From: Thalassospira profundimaris
GTDB lineage: Bacteria; Pseudomonadota; Alphaproteobacteria; Rhodospirillales; Thalassospiraceae
Reading direction: 5' to 3'
Assembly: GCF_003326675.1 (NCBI RefSeq)
Contig: NZ_JPWF01000002.1
Location: 124,001 to 188,000, forward strand
Length of the DNA: 64,000 bases
Positions within the stretch are counted from its first letter, which is position 1, and each line of letters opens with the position of its first letter. Below the pieces are notes generated by a model. It ran no database searches and was not told the DNA's origin. It was given only the letters and a program-made list of their open reading frames with translations. The position numbers were made by a program, and so were the translations under genes. Positions 36,887-45,936 of this stretch are shown here, one piece after another.

Positions 36887-38107
36887 ATGAGTTTTATCGA
36901 TTACTTCCTAAGCGCCCTGTTCCTTCAGGCCGGATATAACAGCGCCCTAGTCGCGATTGGTGCGGGATTGCTTGGCCTGTCTGCGGGTAGTGCCGGGGCG
37001 TTTATTTTCCTGCGCAAACGTGCCCTTGTTTCCGATGCCATCAGTCATGCAACCCTTCCCGGTGTTGGCCTTGCCTTCATGATCATGGTGGCGTTTGGCA
37101 GTGACGGAAGATGGCTTCCGGGGCTGATCATCGGATCGGCGATTTCATCGGCCATCGGGCTTTTGATGGTTGAATGGATCACGCGTAAAACCCGACTGAC
37201 CGAAGATGCGGCAATTGGCGCGGTCCTGTCGGTGTTTTTCGGATTTGGTATTGTCCTTTTGACCGTCATCCAGACCATGTCATCAGGCCGCCAGGCCGGG
37301 CTTGAAAACTTCCTGCTGGGATCAACTGCCGGGATGCTGATTTCCGAAGCCGCGACCATCGCGGTTGCCGGGGCCTTGGCAGCGGCATTCGTGTTTCTGT
37401 TGCGCCGTCCGATGACACTTGTCGCCTTTGATCCGGAATATGCCGCCACCACCGGGGTCAATGTCCGCAATATTGATCTGGCAATGATGGGACTGGCCCT
37501 GATCGTGACGGTGATCGGGCTTAAGATCGTCGGGTTGATCCTGATTGTTGCCCTGTTGATCATTCCGCCGGTAACCGCACGGTTCTGGACCAATCAGGTT
37601 GGACCAATGATCGGCATTGCCGCCGCGGTTGGCGGGCTTTCGGGGTATATCGGTGCGGTCCTTTCGGCAGCCGAGGCATCGCTTCCGACCGGGCCAATCA
37701 TTGTACTGGTCGCCTTTGGCTTTTTCCTGATCTCGGCCCTGTTTTCACCATTGCGCGGCGGGTTGGCATCGGCCCTGCGTCATCAACAGTTCCAGCGCCG
37801 GGTACATCGCCGTCAGGGATTGCTGTCCCTGGCCCGGCGCGAGCCAATCTATGACGGACTGACCCTGCGTATCCTGCGCCGTTCGGGCATGATCCGCCGT
37901 GACGGGGTTGCCACCGCACGCGGGCGCATTGCCGCCCAGAAAGCCGCCCGTGACGAGGCGCGCTGGGCAATTGCCCGACGGATGTTGCCCGATGATTCAG
38001 TGATTGAACGTTATGACGGCCTGACCCCGATCGAACAGATGATGACACCAGACCAGATTGCCGAGATTGACCGCATGATTTTGGCCCAGCAAGGAGCAAA
38101 AGCATGA
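36887..38107 (+). CDS. mntC: Manganese ABC transporter permease with C-terminal extension
   Basis: ABC-3-type permease, 406 residues. About nine membrane segments occupy residues 1-285, with FLRKRALVSDAISHATLPGVGLAF as the ATPase contact region. Beyond 285 lies a 120-residue soluble tail (RRQGLLSLARREPIYDGLTLRILRRSGMIRRDG ... GLTPIEQMMTPDQIAEIDRMI) that looks like a winged helix, related to DtxR-type domains fused to permeases in some alphaproteobacteria. The tail lies on the cytoplasmic side by topology and might sense metal or protein partners (inference). It overlaps mntD by 4 nt. Confidence 0.86.
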   Translation: MSFIDYFLSALFLQAGYNSALVAIGAGLLGLSAGSAGAFIFLRKRALVSDAISHATLPGVGLAFMIMVAFGSDGRWLPGLIIGSAISSAIGLLMVEWITRKTRLTEDAAIGAVLSVFFGFGIVLLTVIQTMSSGRQAGLENFLLGSTAGMLISEAATIAVAGALAAAFVFLLRRPMTLVAFDPEYAATTGVNVRNIDLAMMGLALIVTVIGLKIVGLILIVALLIIPPVTARFWTNQVGPMIGIAAAVGGLSGYIGAVLSAAEASLPTGPIIVLVAFGFFLISALFSPLRGGLASALRHQQFQRRVHRRQGLLSLARREPIYDGLTLRILRRSGMIRRDGVATARGRIAAQKAARDEARWAIARRMLPDDSVIERYDGLTPIEQMMTPDQIAEIDRMILAQQGAKA

Positions 38108-39054
38108 TCGACGATCTGATCACGGCCCTTGGGGCGGAGTTTGTTCAACTGAGCCTGACGCCGATTGTCATTGGTGTTCTGGCTGCTGTTGCCTGTGCGC
38201 TTCCGGGCAATTTCCTGTTGCTGCGTCGTCAGGCCCTGATTGGCGATGCGATCAGCCATGTCGTTTTGCCCGGTATTGTCGGTGCCTTTCTGGTAACCGG
38301 GACAATCACCGCCGTTCCGATGATGCTTGGTGCCGGTGTGGCAGCAATCATTGCGGTTGTAATGATTGAAGTGGTCAAACGCCTTGGCCGGGTTGAGCCG
38401 GGGGCGGCCATGGGGCTGGTTTTTACCACGCTTTTCGCCGCCGGTGTTTTGTTCCTGGAAATCACCGACACCAGTTCGGTGCATATTGATGTGCAGCATG
38501 CGCTGCTTGGCAATCTTGAAAGCCTGATCTGGTTTGATGCCGACGGTTGGGGATCGGTTCTTGATCCCGCCGCCCTTGCCACCCTGCCCCCGCAATTGCC
38601 GCGCCTGGCGATTGTTCTGGTCGGAATCGGGTTGTTTATTTTGCTGTTCTGGAAAGAACTTAAAATCTCGACCTTTGATGCAGCCTTTGCCGGGGCGATT
38701 GGCATTCGTACCCGACTTTTAAGCTTTGCATTGGTCGTCGTTACCGCGATTGCCGCCGTGGCCGCATTTGATGCGGTCGGGTCGATCATTGTGATTGCGA
38801 TGTTTGTCTGCCCGCCGGCCAGCGCGCGGCTGATGACCAATCAGCTTGGCCGTCAGGTCGGATGGTCCGCCCTGTTTGCCAGTATTTCCGCCATTTTGGG
38901 ATATGTCTTTGCCGGATATGGCCCGGGCTGGTTCGGATCGCCCTATGCGGTCAGTGCCGCGGGCATGATCGCCACCATTTCCGGTGTCATCCTGATCCTG
39001 ACCTGTCTGTTTGGTCCCCAGCGCAAACGTACCGGGCAACGTGCCGAGGCCTGA
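38104..39054 (+). CDS. mntD: Manganese ABC transporter permease, second subunit
   Basis: ABC-3-family permease, 316 residues, eight or nine predicted membrane helices. The LLLRRQALIGDAISHVVLPGIVGAFLV loop is the same ATPase contact as in MntC, so the pair forms a heterodimer. It lacks the soluble tail of MntC. Starts by a 4-nt overlap with mntC. After it an inverted repeat (39072-39079 with 39101-39108) with a 21-nt loop may end the operon, though it does not look like a strong terminator. Confidence 0.88.
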   Translation: MIDDLITALGAEFVQLSLTPIVIGVLAAVACALPGNFLLLRRQALIGDAISHVVLPGIVGAFLVTGTITAVPMMLGAGVAAIIAVVMIEVVKRLGRVEPGAAMGLVFTTLFAAGVLFLEITDTSSVHIDVQHALLGNLESLIWFDADGWGSVLDPAALATLPPQLPRLAIVLVGIGLFILLFWKELKISTFDAAFAGAIGIRTRLLSFALVVVTAIAAVAAFDAVGSIIVIAMFVCPPASARLMTNQLGRQVGWSALFASISAILGYVFAGYGPGWFGSPYAVSAAGMIATISGVILILTCLFGPQRKRTGQRAEA

Positions 39055-39129
39055 AAGCCGGTCAAATGAAACACGCCATCGAAGCGATTATTATCGTCTA
39101 ATGGCGTGATCCCGGACATAATTGGGCGC

Positions 39130-40068
39130 ATGAGCAGATATCATTCATATGTCCGGATGCTGGTGATTGCCGCATGCCTTGCGTTTGGTACCAAACCAGA
39201 TGCAAGGGCTCAGCATGCCGCACCATCGCAAGGATCAAACGACATCCAAGCCGAACTTGGGCAGTTTGGTGATATCGCGCTTTATGTCTTTGATGGGCGC
39301 GCAGACTTTCTTGCGCGGATCGACGAAACGCTTGGCCTTGGCAATATCAAGGACCCGGAAACGACCTTTGCCAAGCTGCCCCGATCCCCCTTTACGATTA
39401 CCGGCCGTCAATATGGCAAAGCGCTTGCGACCTGCCAGATATTTGTGCCCGCCAATCTGACACCGCTTCTGGATCAGGAAATCTTTGCGCAATTGATGCG
39501 GGGTTGGTTCGGACAGCAACTTTCCTATGCTACCAGTGTGGATATGACATACCGCTGGCTGATCTATCACGAGGTCCGCCATTGCCAGCCCGATCATTTT
39601 GGCGGCACAGACACCGAGAACCACATGGATGAACGTGACGCCGATCTGTTTGCCTTTGACAAACTTTCAACAAAGGCAAACCGGAATGCGTTGGCGACCG
39701 ATATCCTTGCCTTTCGCATGATCACATCGGCCCTGTTTGCCGACCGAGCCCATATGACCGGGCTTTCGATCAAGCGGGGGCTGGCCCCGCAATCTGATCA
39801 AGAGGCAATCAACACAGAACAGGAAATCGCGGCCTTTCTGGCAACTCGCCGCTTGGTAACAGCACATGCCAAGGCGATTGCCGCCAAAGCAACCCCGACC
39901 AATCTGGAACTGATCCGGGCCATTACGGAACTTCGTGAACGGTCTGTGGCCGGGACGATCAAGACTGACAATCCGCTGATCTCTGAAATCCTGATTGATC
40001 TGGACGATGCCGTTGCCCATTTTGCGCCAAAGCTTCATGCATCGGTCGCGACACGACGATCAAACTGA
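39130..40068 (+). CDS. Secreted protein with HExxH zinc motif, unknown family
   Basis: A 312-residue protein with a signal peptide at the start (MLVIAACLAFGTKPDARAQ). The segment WLIYHEVRHCQPDHFGGTDTENHMDERDADLFAF contains HEVRH, the HExxH zincin motif, followed 20 residues later by DERDAD, which may provide the third ligand. This suggests a small periplasmic metallopeptidase, though the family is not one I recognise. The start ATG at 39130 follows the mnt operon by 75 nt. It may be coexpressed with it; a link to manganese is only positional. It ends ten bases from the convergent siderophore-interacting gene. Confidence 0.65.
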   Translation: MSRYHSYVRMLVIAACLAFGTKPDARAQHAAPSQGSNDIQAELGQFGDIALYVFDGRADFLARIDETLGLGNIKDPETTFAKLPRSPFTITGRQYGKALATCQIFVPANLTPLLDQEIFAQLMRGWFGQQLSYATSVDMTYRWLIYHEVRHCQPDHFGGTDTENHMDERDADLFAFDKLSTKANRNALATDILAFRMITSALFADRAHMTGLSIKRGLAPQSDQEAINTEQEIAAFLATRRLVTAHAKAIAAKATPTNLELIRAITELRERSVAGTIKTDNPLISEILIDLDDAVAHFAPKLHASVATRRSN

Positions 40069-40077
40069 ACGGTTTTT

Positions 40078-41145
40078 TCAGGCCGCTGTTTTACGCCAGA
40101 AGGTCATGGCGACACAATCATCACGCGACAGGCCAATTTCCTTGCGCCAATAGGCGTGGATTGGCTTGTAGTCCGCCTGTTCCACCCCGGCCCAACAATA
40201 GACCTTGTTGCTATCTTTGGGGATATTGATGGCCCGAATGGCATCCTGGATCAGACTGTGGGTGATTTCTTCGACATTTTCGCGCAAAAGCCAGGTCACG
40301 CTGATCCGGCTTTTGGTTTCAAGCGGGATGATATTCGCCTTGCTACCCACCTCGATCAGGGCGTGCCCCCCAACATATTCGGGCAGTTCATGCAGATAAC
40401 GCCCGATCGCCGGAAGGGCGGTTTCATCGCCGGCAAACAACATCCAGTTTGCATCGGGCAAATCAGCGCCAAGCGGACCGGTCATCGCCACCAGATCGCC
40501 TTCCGCGGCATGAAGGGCAAAGGCCGATCCCGGTCCGTTATCGCCATGCATGACGAAATCAACATCAATCCAGCCCGCATCGGCATCCATGTCGCGGATG
40601 GTATAGACGCGCTGTTCAACGGTGTCCTCGCCCGTCGGCCAAACCGGCATGCCGTTTTCCGCCAAAGTCGGCCATTTCGGATTGGCTTTGCCGCGCGGCG
40701 GGATCATCAGACGGACATGAATGCCTTCGGCGTCATAGGCATCAAGGTCAGGACCATGCAATCGCAGACGACGCATATGCGGTGACAGATCAGTAATCTG
40801 TCCAACCGTTAATTCACGGAAATTGGGAAGCTTGCCATTGCTTTGCCCGGCCCCCTTCCAGCGGCAGTCAAAATTGGCGTCCGGTGCAGCCCCTTGTAGC
40901 AAGGCAATGATCGCGGACTTCATCTGCACAACGCCGACTTCGGTCGTAGCGCCAACCTCGACATCCAGGCCGTTCTTGTTACTGCGCAATTCAATATGGC
41001 CGATCGAAACCAGAATGCGCGCCTGCCCGTCGCCCCCCTGAACTTCGCAATCGTGGCTTCTGTAATAGTCTGCCATCTGCGCAACGAGCGCAGCACTTTC
41101 CGGCAAATCGATACGAGTGGTTGCAATCAGGATGGCAGAAGGCAT
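40078..41145 (-). CDS. Siderophore-interacting flavoprotein with N-terminal DUF2218
   Basis: Ferric-siderophore reductase of the SIP family (ViuB/YqjH type), about 355 residues. Residues 1-95 match DUF2218. The SIP part has RVYTIRDMD for FAD and MTGPLGADLPDANWMLFAGDETALPAIGRYL for the NADPH side, ending CWAGVEQADYKPIHAYWRKEIGL. The start ATG at 41145 is chosen for the upstream GAGG; in-frame ATG at 41160 and 41211 are possible. It frees iron from internalised siderophores in the cytoplasm. No siderophore receptor or synthesis genes are in the window. It stands alone on the minus strand. Confidence 0.85.
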   Translation of the reverse strand: MPSAILIATTRIDLPESAALVAQMADYYRSHDCEVQGGDGQARILVSIGHIELRSNKNGLDVEVGATTEVGVVQMKSAIIALLQGAAPDANFDCRWKGAGQSNGKLPNFRELTVGQITDLSPHMRRLRLHGPDLDAYDAEGIHVRLMIPPRGKANPKWPTLAENGMPVWPTGEDTVEQRVYTIRDMDADAGWIDVDFVMHGDNGPGSAFALHAAEGDLVAMTGPLGADLPDANWMLFAGDETALPAIGRYLHELPEYVGGHALIEVGSKANIIPLETKSRISVTWLLRENVEEITHSLIQDAIRAINIPKDSNKVYCWAGVEQADYKPIHAYWRKEIGLSRDDCVAMTFWRKTAA

Positions 41146-41335
41146 TTGGGGCCTCGGCATAATGTGGGCGCAAATCTGCGGATAGCTATTGATAATAAAA
41201 CTGATAGGCATTCTCAACAAAATTTATCCGGAAATTTGCCTGACCGTGTTAGAGGTAGGAAATGGTCGCGCCTCAGCCCTTTGGCGTTAAGGCCCTGATG
41301 GTATTTATTGATCCCGGAACATTGAAGACATCGAC

Positions 41336-42187
41336 ATGACAGACAAGATCCGCCGCCTGAAATCCTTTGAGTTTCCGCTTGCCGTCGAATGGGCAGCCAG
41401 TGAAGGTTGGAACCCCGGACTTTCAGATGCCGGGGTGTTCTTTAACACCGACCCGGACGGTTTCTGGGCCGCCTTTGACAAGCAGGGCATGGCCGCCGTG
41501 ATTTCATCGGTTCAATACAGTTCCGATTTCGGCTTTGTCGGCTTTTACATCTGTCGCAAGGATCGCCGCGGTACCGGTCTTGGCTATAAACTTTGGCAAA
41601 CGGCCTTTGACAACAGCGTGATGAAAACCATCGGGCTGGATGGCGTGATTGATCAGCAGGACAATTACCGCAAGTCCGGGTTTGAATTTGCCCATCGCAA
41701 TATCCGCTATGGCGGAATTGTTAAGGCCGAAGCCACCCTGCCAGATGATCTGTTCACCCTTGAAATCGATGATATTGCCATCGTTGATGCGTTTGAACAG
41801 ACTTGCAAACTGTTTGCCGAAAGCCGGATTGAGTTCCTGCGTGGCTGGATCGGCACTGAAAACCATACGGCATTGGCCCTGAAAGGCCCGATGGGCTTGC
41901 GCGGCTATGGCGTTATTCGCCCCTGCAAGGAAGGCCACAAGGTTGGCCCGCTGTTTGCCGCCAATCTTGAAGATGCCAAAACCCTGTTTGGCGCCCTTTT
42001 GCAAAGCCGCAAGGATCAGAGCGGTAAGGTCTATCTTGATATTCCTGAACCAAACGAAGCCGCCCGTGAACTGGTTGACAGTCACAAGATGGTCGCCGAA
42101 TTCGAGACGGCGCGCATGTATAAGGGCACTGCACCGGACCTTGATCTTGCCATGACCTTTGGCATTTCATCATTTGAACTGGGCTGA
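41336..42187 (+). CDS. GNAT N-acetyltransferase, two-domain YitH-like
   Basis: A 283-residue protein. The first 140 residues are a GNAT domain with the acetyl-CoA loop CRKDRRGTGLGYKLW. The second half is an acetyltransferase-like C-terminal domain (FAANLEDAKTLFGALLQSR, YLDIPEPNEAARELV), the arrangement of YitH/Acetyltransf_18 proteins. Substrate unknown. It starts AACATTGAAGACATCGACATG with a weak ribosome site and ends before a strong terminator at 42264. Transcribed alone; nothing nearby suggests a pathway. Confidence 0.78.
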   Translation: MTDKIRRLKSFEFPLAVEWAASEGWNPGLSDAGVFFNTDPDGFWAAFDKQGMAAVISSVQYSSDFGFVGFYICRKDRRGTGLGYKLWQTAFDNSVMKTIGLDGVIDQQDNYRKSGFEFAHRNIRYGGIVKAEATLPDDLFTLEIDDIAIVDAFEQTCKLFAESRIEFLRGWIGTENHTALALKGPMGLRGYGVIRPCKEGHKVGPLFAANLEDAKTLFGALLQSRKDQSGKVYLDIPEPNEAARELVDSHKMVAEFETARMYKGTAPDLDLAMTFGISSFELG

Positions 42188-42263
42188 TCGACCGCTTTGA
42201 AGCAACTGTTCGATGTGGCGAGTTTTCTGCGCAAGTCTCAGATTTGACAAATGAGCCGATATC

Positions 42264-42295
42264 AAGGGGCGTTTCCTGGGGATGCGCCCCTTTTT
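42264..42295 (+). terminator. Intrinsic terminator after the GNAT gene
   Basis: An 8-bp GC-rich stem (42264-42271 with 42285-42292), 13-nt loop and a run of five T residues (42291-42295). The stem is AAGGGGCG/CGCCCCTT. It ends the gene at 41336 on the plus strand. Confidence 0.82.
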
Positions 42296-42678
42296 GTTCG
42301 CGTTCACATCGAATGGAATTATTCTTACGGTGGGGTTGAGCAATGCGCAATTTTCTGGCAACAAACATTTAATGCCAAAGGTATAGCGCGCCCTAACCGA
42401 ATGCCGTAATTTTACAATCGTGCGCTTCTTTTGGTTAGAACCATAATCCGCCAAGACGCAGGAAGTTTATCATCCTGTTCTGGAAAATTGATGTGACAGA
42501 CCCAATTTTTGTGGAGTGCCGAACACCAAACTTCCATTTTACGCCGATGAAACCCGAGGCATTCGGGCAACATCGACAGAACAATAAATTATAATGTTCA
42601 CCGCTGCGTGTTGTACGCCATAATTAATGACCTGCACGCTTCGAACCAAAAGTTTCAACGCCGGATAAAAAAACCGAC
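42296..42678. other. Upstream region of the motor operon
   Basis: About 380 AT-richer bases before motA without a credible gene. It should contain the motor operon promoter. I looked for a flagellar sigma-28 type promoter (TAAA and GCCGATAA spaced by about 15) and did not find a convincing one. Confidence 0.45.
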
Positions 42679-43446
42679 ATGGATATAGCTACACTCATTG
42701 GGATTATCGCTGGCATGGGCGTCATCGTTGGCGCCATTTTGTTGGGCGGCAGCCTTGATTCTTTTGTTGATGTACCGTCCATCATGGTTGTATTCGGCGG
42801 AACGGCGGCCGCAACTTTAATCAAATTCCCGATGCGCGATGTGATCAAGTCGCTCAAGATCGGGGTTGGCATTGCCTTTAAGAACCCCAAGGAAGATCCG
42901 CTTTCGATTTATGAGAAGGCCATCGAACTTGCCGGTCTGGTTCGCAAGAACGGCCTTTTGGGTCTTGAAAATGTCGAAGTTGAAAACGAGATCATGGCGC
43001 GCGGCATCCGCATGTGTGTGGATGGCCATAGCGGCGAAGTGATCAGAAGTTCAATTTCAAGCGAAGTTGAAAAATCCATCCAGAATGACGAACTGGGCGA
43101 ATTGATGTTCCGCGGCATCGGCGACACCGCCCCGGCATTCGGCATGATCGGAACACTGGTCGGTCTGGTGCAGATGCTTGCCAACCTGTCGGACCCGGAC
43201 GCCATTGGACCGGCGATGGCAATTGCGATGCTGACAACGTTCTATGGCGCGGTTCTGGCCAACCTGATTGCCCTTCCGATAGCCGACAAACTGGCCCTTA
43301 AGGTTGATCGTTTGCGCAACACCAAACAGCTGATCATTGAATCGGTTGTGCAAATTCAGGCCAGCCAGAGCCCTATGGTCATGAAAGAAATCCTTGGTCC
43401 CTATCTTCCGGGCGGTGTGCCCGCGGATGCGGAAGAAGGCGCATAA
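42679..43446 (+). CDS. motA: Flagellar motor stator protein MotA/PomA
   Basis: Stator subunit A, 255 residues with four membrane helices. The start MDIATLIGIIAGMGVIVGAILLGG and the segments GGTAAATLIKFPM, FRGIGDTAPAFGMIGTLVGLVQMLANL and MAIAMLTTFYGAVLANLIALPIADKL are typical of PomA and sodium-type MotA rather than E. coli MotA (about 295 residues). With the next gene it forms the ion channel around the motor. Gene spacing of 39 nt to motB. The sodium assignment comes from overall likeness to PomA/PomB and needs testing. Confidence 0.9.
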   Translation: MDIATLIGIIAGMGVIVGAILLGGSLDSFVDVPSIMVVFGGTAAATLIKFPMRDVIKSLKIGVGIAFKNPKEDPLSIYEKAIELAGLVRKNGLLGLENVEVENEIMARGIRMCVDGHSGEVIRSSISSEVEKSIQNDELGELMFRGIGDTAPAFGMIGTLVGLVQMLANLSDPDAIGPAMAIAMLTTFYGAVLANLIALPIADKLALKVDRLRNTKQLIIESVVQIQASQSPMVMKEILGPYLPGGVPADAEEGA

Positions 43447-43485
43447 AGATGAAGACTTCTGACACACAGGTAGCAGTCTAGGACC

Positions 43486-44412
43486 ATGGCAAAGAAACCC
43501 GCAGCAGGCGCACCGGCATGGATGGCGACATTCGCCGACCTGATGTCATTGCTGCTTGTTCTGTTTGTTCTGTTGCTGACCTTTGCCGAGATGGATGTCA
43601 TCCGTTACAAACAGATTGCCGGATCGGTCAAGGCGGCCTTCGGGTTTTCCAATCAGGACCAGCTTGCCGGTGTGATCGAACTTGACGGATCAATCGTTGG
43701 CAAGGCGCTTAAGGCACCAACGCCGGACAGCCCGCGTGTTGTTTCAGAAATCCCGCAGCCCGAAACCCCGAAGATCGAAATCGAAGAAACCGACAGCAAG
43801 GAAGAAAAGGCCAAGGCGCTTGAGGAAACCCTTGGCGGTGTTCTTGAGAATATGAGCCTGGATGATCAGGTCGGCCTTGAACGCATTGACGGCGAAGTTG
43901 TGATCCGCTTCCCCAACGAGCTGGCCTTTCCGTCAGGATCATCGGGCATGACCGAGGAATTTGCGGCCATCCTTAACCGCCTTGCCCCGGTAATCAATCA
44001 GACCGAGGGCGAGGTTCTTGTTGCCGGTCACACCGATAATGTTCCGGTTTCATCATCGTCACCCTATATATCAAACTGGGACCTGTCGGCTGCGCGTGCG
44101 ACATCGGTTCTGCATTTCCTGATTGATCAGAATGGCACCGATCCGCGGCGCATGGTCATTCAGGGCTATGGGGACAGTCGTCCGATTGCTGACAACAGCA
44201 CGCCCGCGGGACGTGCAGAAAACCGCCGCGTTGAAATCACCATCCAGATGGTTGAATCCAACGCATCAGAAGGCACGAGCAATCCCGGCAACGGTTCCAG
44301 AAATTCAGGCGACGATGCAAAAGGGGCTGACGAAACGGATATGAACGGTCAAAATGACCCGACTGGCACAGGGCTTCCGCGCCGTTCATTCAGCATTCCA
44401 TCGACACCGTAA
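43486..44412 (+). CDS. motB: Flagellar motor stator protein MotB/PomB
   Basis: Stator subunit B, 308 residues. The single membrane helix PAWMATFADLMSLLLVLFVLLLTFAEMD carries the ion-binding Asp at residue 18, close to PomB. Residues 30-140 include a charged linker with the plug region. The C-terminal OmpA-like domain binds peptidoglycan (AGHTDNVPVSSSS, NWDLSAARATSVLHFLI, RRVEITIQ). A low-complexity, Asn/Gly-rich tail of about 45 residues follows. It is in one operon with motA; a third gene follows 54 nt later. Confidence 0.91.
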   Translation: MAKKPAAGAPAWMATFADLMSLLLVLFVLLLTFAEMDVIRYKQIAGSVKAAFGFSNQDQLAGVIELDGSIVGKALKAPTPDSPRVVSEIPQPETPKIEIEETDSKEEKAKALEETLGGVLENMSLDDQVGLERIDGEVVIRFPNELAFPSGSSGMTEEFAAILNRLAPVINQTEGEVLVAGHTDNVPVSSSSPYISNWDLSAARATSVLHFLIDQNGTDPRRMVIQGYGDSRPIADNSTPAGRAENRRVEITIQMVESNASEGTSNPGNGSRNSGDDAKGADETDMNGQNDPTGTGLPRRSFSIPSTP

Positions 44413-44466
44413 TATTGAATGTTTGCGCGCAGAAGAGTGACTTGCGGATAAAGGACATCGCGCATC

Positions 44467-45936
44467 ATGGCGATCAAGGACAACAAGAACAAAACGATCC
44501 TGTATGCCGATTACAGTGAACGGAACATCCTTGCTGCCAAAACTGCGGTTGAACCACTTGGGTTTGGCAATTTCGTTTCATGTGATGATCGTGAAAAGAC
44601 CATTGAGCTTGTCCGCGAACTCTGCCCGGATATGGTTCTGATCGGACTGTATCTTGACGGGATGCGTGGCATTTCAACCATCCGCGCCATTCGGGAAACA
44701 GCAACCGATGACAATTTGCACGGGCGTACAGTCCCGGTTCTTTTGGGCGCCCCGAAACTTGACCGCCGCGGCATGCGCGATGCGGTAGAAGCCGGGATCG
44801 AAGGCATATTCCGTCAACCTGTGGATCCACAGCGTCTGTGCAAGATCATCGAAACCGTGATGAAGGCACCGCGCCGCTTTGTTCTGAAGGACAACTATTT
44901 CGGCCCTGCCCGGCCGGAAGATTTGGCCAATGCAGGTGTGACCGTTTCCGGGAAGGCATACACAACACCCCCGGAAGAGCAGGAAAACCCGGGACGCCGC
45001 AAACGCGACCGGATCAAGGCAGCAATGGAAGAAATGCCCCCGGTATCGGTACCGGGCAAACGGGTTGCAACATCGTTCAAATCCCCTGTTGCACCAACTG
45101 CGCCGGCATCCAAACCGGTTAAATCCGAACCGATTGAAACCGCAGCTCAACCCGAACAGGCCAAATCACCGATTACCGGTATTGCGGGCAATCTTGATAT
45201 TGCCGATCTGAAATCGCGTCTGAACGGGGCAGGGCAAATCTTTGATGATGGCGATCTTCGCAGAACGTCAAGTGTCAGCGACAAACACGCCCAGGCACAA
45301 AATATCAAGGCGGTGCAATCGGTCCGGGACCTGTTATCCCCGACCCAGGAGACACCCGCGGAAGACCCGGCTGATCTGGTCGAGGACGAACCGCTTGATA
45401 CCGCAAGTGATGACGATACCGAAGAACTTGTTGAAATTGACCTGAACGAAGCCCTGATTATGCACAAGCTTTGGGTCGATACCGGTGGCAAGGAAGGCAA
45501 TGTCATGTCGATTGAACATGCCGACCTTCGTGAAGCCGAGCTTGAAGGCATTGATCTTAGCCGGTGCGGGTTGCCCTTTGCCTGCTTCAAACGGGCAAAT
45601 TGCAAGCAAGCTGTATTGCGCCGCTGCGACCTTACCGGGGCTGATTTTATTGAAAGCAACCTCGATAGCGCCAATCTGGCGGCAAGTCGCTTGTCGGGCG
45701 CGCGGTTCAATGATGCGATGTTGCGTAATACGGTATTTCTGGGTTCAGACCTGTCCAACGCCAGTTTCCGCGGGCAGCAATTGCTAAATTGTGATCTGAG
45801 CGGCACAAATCTGGCTGGAACAGATTTCCGTGATGCCGACCTTAGCGGTACACGCGGCCTGTTTGCCGAACAAATCCAGCGCGCCCGGGTCAATGCCAAT
45901 ACCCGCCTTCCCCGGAACCTGAAACTGCGGGACTAA
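44467..45936 (+). CDS. Pseudo-receiver plus pentapeptide-repeat protein
   Basis: A 489-residue protein in the motor operon. Residues 9-130 are a CheY-like receiver fold (TILYADYSERNILAAKTAV; D15 kept). The phosphoacceptor Asp, expected in the VLLDxxMPxMDG pattern, is Gly60 (DMVLIGLYLDGMRG), the switch Thr/Ser position is G94 and the conserved Lys is Gln117 (FRQPVDP). So it should not be phosphorylated. A linker of about 210 residues follows, rich in Pro, Ser and acidic residues. The last 135 residues are pentapeptide repeats, A(D/N)LxxxxL style: LREAELEGIDLSRCGLPFA to DFRDADLSGTRG. It may be a scaffold at the motor (inference). It ends 4 nt inside the convergent GNAT gene. Confidence 0.8.
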   Translation: MAIKDNKNKTILYADYSERNILAAKTAVEPLGFGNFVSCDDREKTIELVRELCPDMVLIGLYLDGMRGISTIRAIRETATDDNLHGRTVPVLLGAPKLDRRGMRDAVEAGIEGIFRQPVDPQRLCKIIETVMKAPRRFVLKDNYFGPARPEDLANAGVTVSGKAYTTPPEEQENPGRRKRDRIKAAMEEMPPVSVPGKRVATSFKSPVAPTAPASKPVKSEPIETAAQPEQAKSPITGIAGNLDIADLKSRLNGAGQIFDDGDLRRTSSVSDKHAQAQNIKAVQSVRDLLSPTQETPAEDPADLVEDEPLDTASDDDTEELVEIDLNEALIMHKLWVDTGGKEGNVMSIEHADLREAELEGIDLSRCGLPFACFKRANCKQAVLRRCDLTGADFIESNLDSANLAASRLSGARFNDAMLRNTVFLGSDLSNASFRGQQLLNCDLSGTNLAGTDFRDADLSGTRGLFAEQIQRARVNANTRLPRNLKLRD

